Source of the DNA: Thermaceae bacterium
GTDB taxonomy: Bacteria > Deinococcota > Deinococci > Deinococcales > Marinithermaceae
Length of the DNA: 8,218 nucleotides
NCBI GenBank assembly: GCA_027023345.1
Contig: JALVVO010000207.1
Coordinates: forward strand, 1 to 8,218
Direction of reading: 5' to 3'
The notes beneath the pieces were generated by a model. It was not told the origin of the DNA, made no database searches, and worked only from the letters and a program-made list of their open reading frames with translations. The position numbers and the translations under genes were made by a program. Below, piece by piece: positions 1-8,218 of this stretch; positions within the stretch are counted from its first letter, which is position 1, and every line of letters starts with the position of its first letter.

Positions 1-766
<766 letters not shown>

Positions 767-768
<2 letters not shown>

Positions 769-776
769 GGGGAGAG
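767..776 (+). promoter_or_regulatory. Shine-Dalgarno site of rpoC, overlapping the rpoB stop
   Basis: The purine run AAGGGGAGAG begins inside the rpoB TAA stop codon and ends one base before the rpoC ATG at 778. The overlap suggests that ribosomes finishing rpoB can re-initiate on rpoC, keeping beta and beta' synthesis coupled. The core GGAG lies only 3 nt from the ATG, closer than the usual 5-9 nt, but no better start exists nearby. Confidence 0.75.
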
Positions 777-777
777 C

Positions 778-5346
<4,569 letters not shown>

Positions 5347-5353
5347 CGCCCAC

Positions 5354-5380
5354 GGGCGGGCCTTCGGGCCCGCCCTTTTT
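5354..5380 (+). terminator. Intrinsic terminator of the rpoBC operon (UUCG tetraloop)
   Basis: A perfect 9-bp all-G/C stem (5354-5362 GGGCGGGCC pairing with 5367-5375 GGCCCGCCC) encloses the loop TTCG at 5363-5366, closed by a C-G pair. C(UUCG)G is an exceptionally stable tetraloop. Five T residues follow at 5376-5380. It lies 7 bases after the rpoC stop. No T-tract exists on the other side, so it works only on + strand transcripts. The next gene's ATG comes 3 bases after the T-tract. Confidence 0.93.
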
Positions 5381-5383
5381 CGC

Positions 5384-5956
5384 ATGAAGCCGAGCGCCGC
5401 GCTCTACCAGGCCTTCCGCGAGGTCGGCGAGGACCTCTTCGCCCAGGGGCTGATCTCGGCCACCGCCGGGAACTTCTCGGCCCGGGACGGGGAGGGGTTT
5501 TGGATTACAAAAAGCGGGGTGCGGAAGAACCGCCTTGCCCCCGAGGACCTGCTCTACGTGGGCTTGGAGCCCGATCCCGAGCGGGACCGGGGCGCCTCGG
5601 TGGAGCTCGTCGTCCACCGGGAGGTCTACCGCGCCACCGACGCGCGGGCGATCGTCCACGCCCACCCCCGCACCGCGGTGGCGCTCTCGCTCGACCTCTC
5701 GGCGATCCGGCCGGTGGACCTCGAGGGACGGCTCGTGCTCGGCGAGGTTCCCGTCCTCGACCCCACCACCAAGAGCGCCACCCGGGAGGCGGCCCGGGCG
5801 GTGGCCGAGGGGCTCGCCCGCTACCCGGTGGTGATGCTCCGGGGCCACGGCGCCTTCGCCCGGGGGCGGGACCTCTTCACCGCCTACGCCCGCCTTACCG
5901 TGCTCGAGGAGTCGGCCCAGGTGCTGCTTTCTGCTAAGCTGTGGAGGATCGGATGA
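5384..5956 (+). CDS. Class II aldolase/adducin-family protein (fuculose-phosphate aldolase-like)
   Basis: This is a probable cytoplasmic zinc-dependent enzyme that cleaves or isomerises a sugar phosphate. The 190-aa product keeps the FucA active site at almost the same numbering: phosphate-binding TAGN (27-30) and K42-S43-G44, acid/base E74, zinc ligands H92 and H94 in VHAHP, and H155 in LRGHGAF. Family members also include ribulose-5-phosphate 4-epimerases and methylthioribulose-phosphate dehydratases. The protein is shorter than E. coli FucA (215 aa), and I see no counterpart of FucA's Tyr113 or of its C-terminal Tyr209, so the substrate may differ; short archaeal-type FucA enzymes are another parallel. 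No sugar kinase or isomerase gene lies nearby. ATG 5384 is the first possible in-frame start and the protein begins as family members do. It lacks a Shine-Dalgarno sequence and sits 3 nt behind the rpoC terminator. Its TGA overlaps the next ATG (ATGA). The family is certain, the substrate unknown. Confidence 0.9.
   Translation: MKPSAALYQAFREVGEDLFAQGLISATAGNFSARDGEGFWITKSGVRKNRLAPEDLLYVGLEPDPERDRGASVELVVHREVYRATDARAIVHAHPRTAVALSLDLSAIRPVDLEGRLVLGEVPVLDPTTKSATREAARAVAEGLARYPVVMLRGHGAFARGRDLFTAYARLTVLEESAQVLLSAKLWRIG
5943..5947 (+). promoter_or_regulatory. Shine-Dalgarno site choosing the start of the 71-aa ORF
   Basis: GGAGG lies 5 nt upstream of ATG 5953. This favours ATG 5953 over the in-frame GTG 5941, which would place the site inside the coding region and has no purine-rich sequence ahead of it. 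The site is within the last codons of the aldolase gene. Confidence 0.75.
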
Positions 5957-6168
5957 AGATCGCGGTGATCGAGGGGGAGCGGGAGGTGCTCCGGCGGCTG
6001 GCCGAGGGGCAGCCCCACCCCTACCGGCTCCTGGCGGGGCCGGAAGGGTACCTGCTCCTCGTCGAGGGGGTGGAGGAGGCCACGCTTCGGTCGCTCGCCG
6101 GGCACGCCCCCCGGGTCTTCGTCCTGGAGGAAGAGGGATGCGGGAAGAAATCCAGCTCGTCCCCGTAG
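5953..6168 (+). CDS. Small hypothetical protein, 71 aa, possible ferredoxin-like fold
   Basis: I do not recognise this family. The start ATG 5953 overlaps the aldolase stop (ATGA) and has a GGAGG site 5 nt upstream, so translational coupling is likely. The hydrophobic pattern reads as beta (KIAVIEG), helix (about 9-19, EREVLRRLAEG), beta (YRLLAG), beta (GYLLLVEG), helix (about 40-50, VEEATLRSLAG), beta (PRVFVLEEE). That is a beta-alpha-beta-beta-alpha-beta order as in small ferredoxin-like or ACT-like domains; this is inference from pattern alone. There is no signal peptide, membrane segment or clear metal site; the only cysteine is C63. Residues 62-71 (GCGKKSSSSP) are encoded exactly by the 31-nt overlap with the following hydrolase gene and look unlike the rest of the protein. 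Codon use matches the neighbours and both flanking initiation signals support a real gene. Function unknown. Confidence 0.75.
   Translation: MKIAVIEGEREVLRRLAEGQPHPYRLLAGPEGYLLLVEGVEEATLRSLAGHAPRVFVLEEEGCGKKSSSSP
6126..6130 (+). promoter_or_regulatory. Shine-Dalgarno site of the alpha/beta-hydrolase gene
   Basis: GGAGG lies 7 nt upstream of ATG 6138, with a further purine run (AAGAGGG) between. The site is inside the coding sequence of the 71-aa protein. It fixes ATG 6138 as the hydrolase start, and so the 31-nt overlap. Confidence 0.8.
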
Positions 6169-6998
6169 GCGAGGCCGAGCTCTACGTCGAGGACGTGGGG
6201 CCCCTGGACGCGCCGGTTCTGGTCACCGTGCACGGCGGTCCCGGGGGCTCCTCCCACGCGTTTCGGGCGTTTTTGGGCGAGGAGCTCGCCGACTACCGGG
6301 TGCTCTACGTGGACCAGCGGGGCGGGGGGCGGAGCCCCCGGCTCCCCGAGGATCCCCGGCTCTTTACCATCGACGCCCTGGTCGAGGACCTCGAGGACCT
6401 GCGCCACGCCCTCGGGATCGAGCGGTGGACCCCGCTGGCCCAGGGCTTCGGGGCGGTGGTGGCGCTGGAGTACGCCCGCCGCTTCCCCGGGGCGGTGGAC
6501 GGGGTCGTGCTGGTGGGGCCCTGGGTGCACTTCCCCTGGCTCTTGAAGCGGCTCTGGCAGGGCCTCTTCGACGCCCCCTTCCCCGAGGACCCGGAGGAGG
6601 CGGCCGAGGCGCTCTTCGCCCGGGTCTCGTTGGCCGAGGCCTTCCAGCGCCTGGCCTTCCCCACCGCCCACGGGCGGATGCACTACGAGTGGGTGCAGGA
6701 CGGGGGCATGCACGCGCCCGAGGAGTCGGTGCTCCGGATGTTCGCCACGAACGGGCTCTGGCGCTTCGACTACACCCCCTACCTGCTCGAGCTCCCCCAC
6801 CGCCCCTACGTCCTGGTCGGCGACGCCGACGGCACCAGCTACCCCGAGCAGGCGGAGGCGGTGGCCGACCTCGCGGGGGGCGAGCTCTTTGTGCTCGAGG
6901 GCGCCGGCCACCACCCCTGGGTGGACGACCCCGAGGGCTTCACCGAGAAGCTCTACCGGGCCCTGGACGAGATCCACGCCTTTACCGAGGGTTCATGA
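6138..6998 (+). CDS. Alpha/beta-hydrolase fold protein, proline iminopeptidase-related, nucleophile Ser missing
   Basis: This is a 286-aa cytoplasmic alpha/beta-hydrolase fold protein with the hallmarks of the proline iminopeptidase (peptidase S33) group: oxyanion-loop HGGPGG at 32-37 and DQRGGGRS at 59-66, with a helical cap at about 133-210. Candidate triad partners are D231 (VGDADGTSYP) and H258 (EGAGHHPW). The nucleophile elbow, normally G-x-S-x-G, reads A101-Q102-G103-F104-G105, so the serine is replaced by glycine while the surrounding strand and helix (AVVALEYARRFP) are intact. By established mechanism such a protein should not form an acyl-enzyme, so it may bind a ligand, act by another mechanism or be inactive. 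From memory, Thermus thermophilus has a 'proline iminopeptidase-related' protein a few genes from rpoC, which would fit an orthologue at the same locus. The gene overlaps the 71-aa ORF by 31 nt and has a strong Shine-Dalgarno sequence. The fold is secure; the activity is doubtful. Confidence 0.9.
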   Translation: MREEIQLVPVGEAELYVEDVGPLDAPVLVTVHGGPGGSSHAFRAFLGEELADYRVLYVDQRGGGRSPRLPEDPRLFTIDALVEDLEDLRHALGIERWTPLAQGFGAVVALEYARRFPGAVDGVVLVGPWVHFPWLLKRLWQGLFDAPFPEDPEEAAEALFARVSLAEAFQRLAFPTAHGRMHYEWVQDGGMHAPEESVLRMFATNGLWRFDYTPYLLELPHRPYVLVGDADGTSYPEQAEAVADLAGGELFVLEGAGHHPWVDDPEGFTEKLYRALDEIHAFTEGS

Positions 6999-7006
6999 CC
7001 GCCCCG

Positions 7007-7012
7007 TAGAAT
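7007..7012 (+). promoter_or_regulatory. Putative -10 box for leaderless transcription of ccdA
   Basis: TAGAAT (5 of 6 matches to TATAAT, fitting TANNNT) sits in the 21-nt gap after the hydrolase gene, 7 nt upstream of ATG 7020. If transcription starts about 7-8 nt downstream of the box, the mRNA begins at or beside the ATG. Leaderless mRNAs with this spacing are well known in Deinococcus-Thermus. No Shine-Dalgarno sequence precedes the ATG, which agrees. A -35 element is poor: TTTACC at 6981-6986 matches 4 of 6 bases but with a 20-nt spacer. Confidence 0.6.
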
Positions 7013-7019
7013 CGTGGTC

Positions 7020-7709
7020 ATGGAGCCTGCGAACCTGAACCTCGTCGCCGCCTTCCTCGGGGGCATGGCCTCGTTCTTGCTCCCCTGCGTGCTCCCCCTC
7101 GTCCCCACCTACCTCCTCTACCTCTCCGGCGAGCGGGGCCGCCCCTTCGTGAACGCGGTCTTCTTCGTGCTCGGCTTCTCGGTGGTCTTCGTGCTCCTCT
7201 TCGGGCTCCCCACCACCCTCCTCGGTAACTGGCTCTACAGCTACAAGGAGACCCTCGCCCGCGTCGGCGGGGTGCTCTTCATCCTCTTCGGCCTCTACAT
7301 GCTCGGGGTGCGGATCCCCGTCCCCTTCCTCTCCGCCGGGGGCGGGGCGGTGTCCGGGTACCAGGGCGACCCCTCGCAGCCGCTCGGGGCCTTCCTGATG
7401 GGGCTGGTGCTGGCGCTCGGCTGGACCCCCTGCATCGGCCCGGTGCTCACGCTGATCCTGGCGCTCGTCTTCAACCAGGGCGGGCTTCTCGGCCTCGTCT
7501 ACGTGGTCGCCTACACCCTGGGGCTCGCCGTGCCCTTCCTCCTGGTGGCCCTTTTCACCGACCGGGCGGTGGCCTTCATCCGGCGGAACGCCCGGGTGGC
7601 CCAGTACGTCGAGTACGCCTCGGGGGCGTTCTTGGTCCTCGTCGGGATCGCGATGGTCACCGGCTACTGGGCCCAGGTGAGCCACTACCTCGCCCGCTTC
7701 GGGGTCTGA
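7020..7709 (+). CDS. ccdA: CcdA-type cytochrome c biogenesis membrane protein
   Basis: This is a polytopic membrane protein of the CcdA/DsbD-core family. It passes electrons from cytoplasmic thioredoxin across the membrane to reduce extracytoplasmic disulfides, notably apocytochrome c haem-binding cysteines. The 229-aa product shows about six hydrophobic segments (roughly 8-34, 46-66, 80-98, 122-150, 156-180, 196-218). It has the two family hallmarks placing a redox cysteine in TM1 and TM4: C23 in LLPCVLPLVPTYL and C138 in LGWTPCIGPVL. It lacks the DsbD extracellular alpha and gamma domains, as expected for the short CcdA form. ATG 7020 is preferred over the in-frame GTG 7014 because TAGAAT ends one base before that GTG but 7 nt before the ATG. 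The TGA shares its final A with the next ATG (TGATG). The ABC ATPase downstream supports a cytochrome c maturation role; some relatives serve other thiol pathways. Confidence 0.92.
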   Translation: MEPANLNLVAAFLGGMASFLLPCVLPLVPTYLLYLSGERGRPFVNAVFFVLGFSVVFVLLFGLPTTLLGNWLYSYKETLARVGGVLFILFGLYMLGVRIPVPFLSAGGGAVSGYQGDPSQPLGAFLMGLVLALGWTPCIGPVLTLILALVFNQGGLLGLVYVVAYTLGLAVPFLLVALFTDRAVAFIRRNARVAQYVEYASGAFLVLVGIAMVTGYWAQVSHYLARFGV

Positions 7710-8218
7710 TGGCGCCGCTCGTCGAGCTCTCCGGGGTCTGGAAGCGCTTCGCCCGCGACTGGGTGCTGAAGGGGGTGGACCTTGCCGTTCAAGCCGGCGA
7801 GGCGGTGGCGCTCCTCGGGCCCAACGGGGTGGGGAAGACGACGCTCCTTCGGGTCGCCGCCGGCCTCACCCGGCCGCAGCGGGGCGAGGTCCGGCTCTTT
7901 GGCAAGCCCGCCGCCCGGATCGAGGCCGAGCGCGGCGAGCTGCTCTTCCTCGCGAACCCCCCGGCCTTCTACCGGCACCTGACCGGCGAGGAGAACCTAA
8001 CGAGCTGGCTTTTGCTCCTCGGCCGCCCGGCCGACCCCGAGGCCGTCGCCGAGGCCCTCGCCGAGGTGGGGCTTCCGCGGGGGCGCCCGGTCCTCGCCTA
8101 CTCCAGCGGGATGAAAAAGCGCCTCGCCCTGGCCCGGGTCTTCCTCGCCCGGCCCCGGCTCCTCCTCCTCGACGAGCCCGAGACCGCCCTCGACGAGGAG
8201 GGGCGGGCCCTCCTTGCT
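7709..8218 (+). CDS. ccmA: ABC transporter ATP-binding protein, probable CcmA (3' end outside window)
   Basis: This is an ABC-type ATPase starting at ATG 7709, which overlaps the ccdA stop by one base, and open to the window edge (170 codons, about three quarters of a CcmA). Seen are Walker A GPNGVGKTT at 37-45, a signature YSSGMKKRLALAR at 131-143, Walker B LLLLDEP at 151-157 with catalytic E156, and D-loop TALD at 159-162. The H-loop lies outside the window. The Q-loop region (LANPPAFYRHLTGEENL) matches the CcmA-type H-Q-P-G-L-Y-x-x-L-T-x-x-E-N-L pattern but has Asn83 where Gln is usual, and the signature is LSGGQ-divergent. CcmA with CcmB/CcmC drives release of haem-loaded CcmE in System I cytochrome c maturation. 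The CcmA call rests on this resemblance plus the adjacent ccdA. A different ABC-2 exporter ATPase is possible if no ccmB follows. No clear Shine-Dalgarno sequence; probably translationally coupled to ccdA. Confidence 0.8.
   Translation, partial: MAPLVELSGVWKRFARDWVLKGVDLAVQAGEAVALLGPNGVGKTTLLRVAAGLTRPQRGEVRLFGKPAARIEAERGELLFLANPPAFYRHLTGEENLTSWLLLLGRPADPEAVAEALAEVGLPRGRPVLAYSSGMKKRLALARVFLARPRLLLLDEPETALDEEGRALLA

Noticed and set aside
5935..5940. TAAGCT as a -10 box for the 71-aa ORF
   Set aside because: It fits TANNNT, but no -35 lies at a workable distance. The 12-nt gap to ATG 5953 does not fit a leaderless start, and the gene is explained by coupling to the aldolase.
7014..7016. GTG as the ccdA start
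   Set aside because: It would start one base after the putative -10 box, adds only Val-Val, and has no Shine-Dalgarno sequence. ATG 7020 fits better.

Overview
The window is about 8.2 kb of very GC-rich, densely packed DNA with every gene on the + strand. The RNA polymerase beta' subunit has the long form typical of Thermus and relatives: 1522 codons, with a large insert after the N-terminal zinc finger. Together with the strong G/C third-position bias, this points to the Thermaceae (Deinococcota). A marine genus such as Oceanithermus or Marinithermus is as plausible as Thermus, and the sequence alone does not decide between them.

Region 1 (1-5380) is the end of the rpoBC transcription unit. 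It holds the last 255 codons of rpoB, a 9-base gap whose Shine-Dalgarno sequence starts at the rpoB stop codon, the complete rpoC, and a strong intrinsic terminator with a 9-bp stem and a C(UUCG)G tetraloop.

Region 2 (5384-6998) is a tight three-gene cluster. It contains a class II (fuculose-phosphate type) aldolase, an unrecognised 71-aa protein, and an alpha/beta-hydrolase related to proline iminopeptidases. The genes overlap (4 nt, then 31 nt), so co-translation is likely. Two points stand out. The aldolase ATG lies only 3 nt past the terminator U-tract and has no Shine-Dalgarno sequence. The hydrolase has glycine where the nucleophilic serine should be.

Region 3 (7007-8218, running off the edge) starts a c-type cytochrome maturation cluster. 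It holds a CcdA-type thiol-disulfide membrane transporter, then an ABC ATPase that overlaps it by one base and is probably CcmA. A TAGAAT box 7 nt upstream of the ccdA ATG, with no Shine-Dalgarno sequence, has the geometry of a leaderless-mRNA promoter as known in Deinococcus-Thermus.

No RNA genes, mobile elements or CRISPR arrays were seen, and no gap between genes exceeds about 40 bases. The window is mostly housekeeping. The best candidates for new biology are the apparently nucleophile-less hydrolase and its overlapping small partner.
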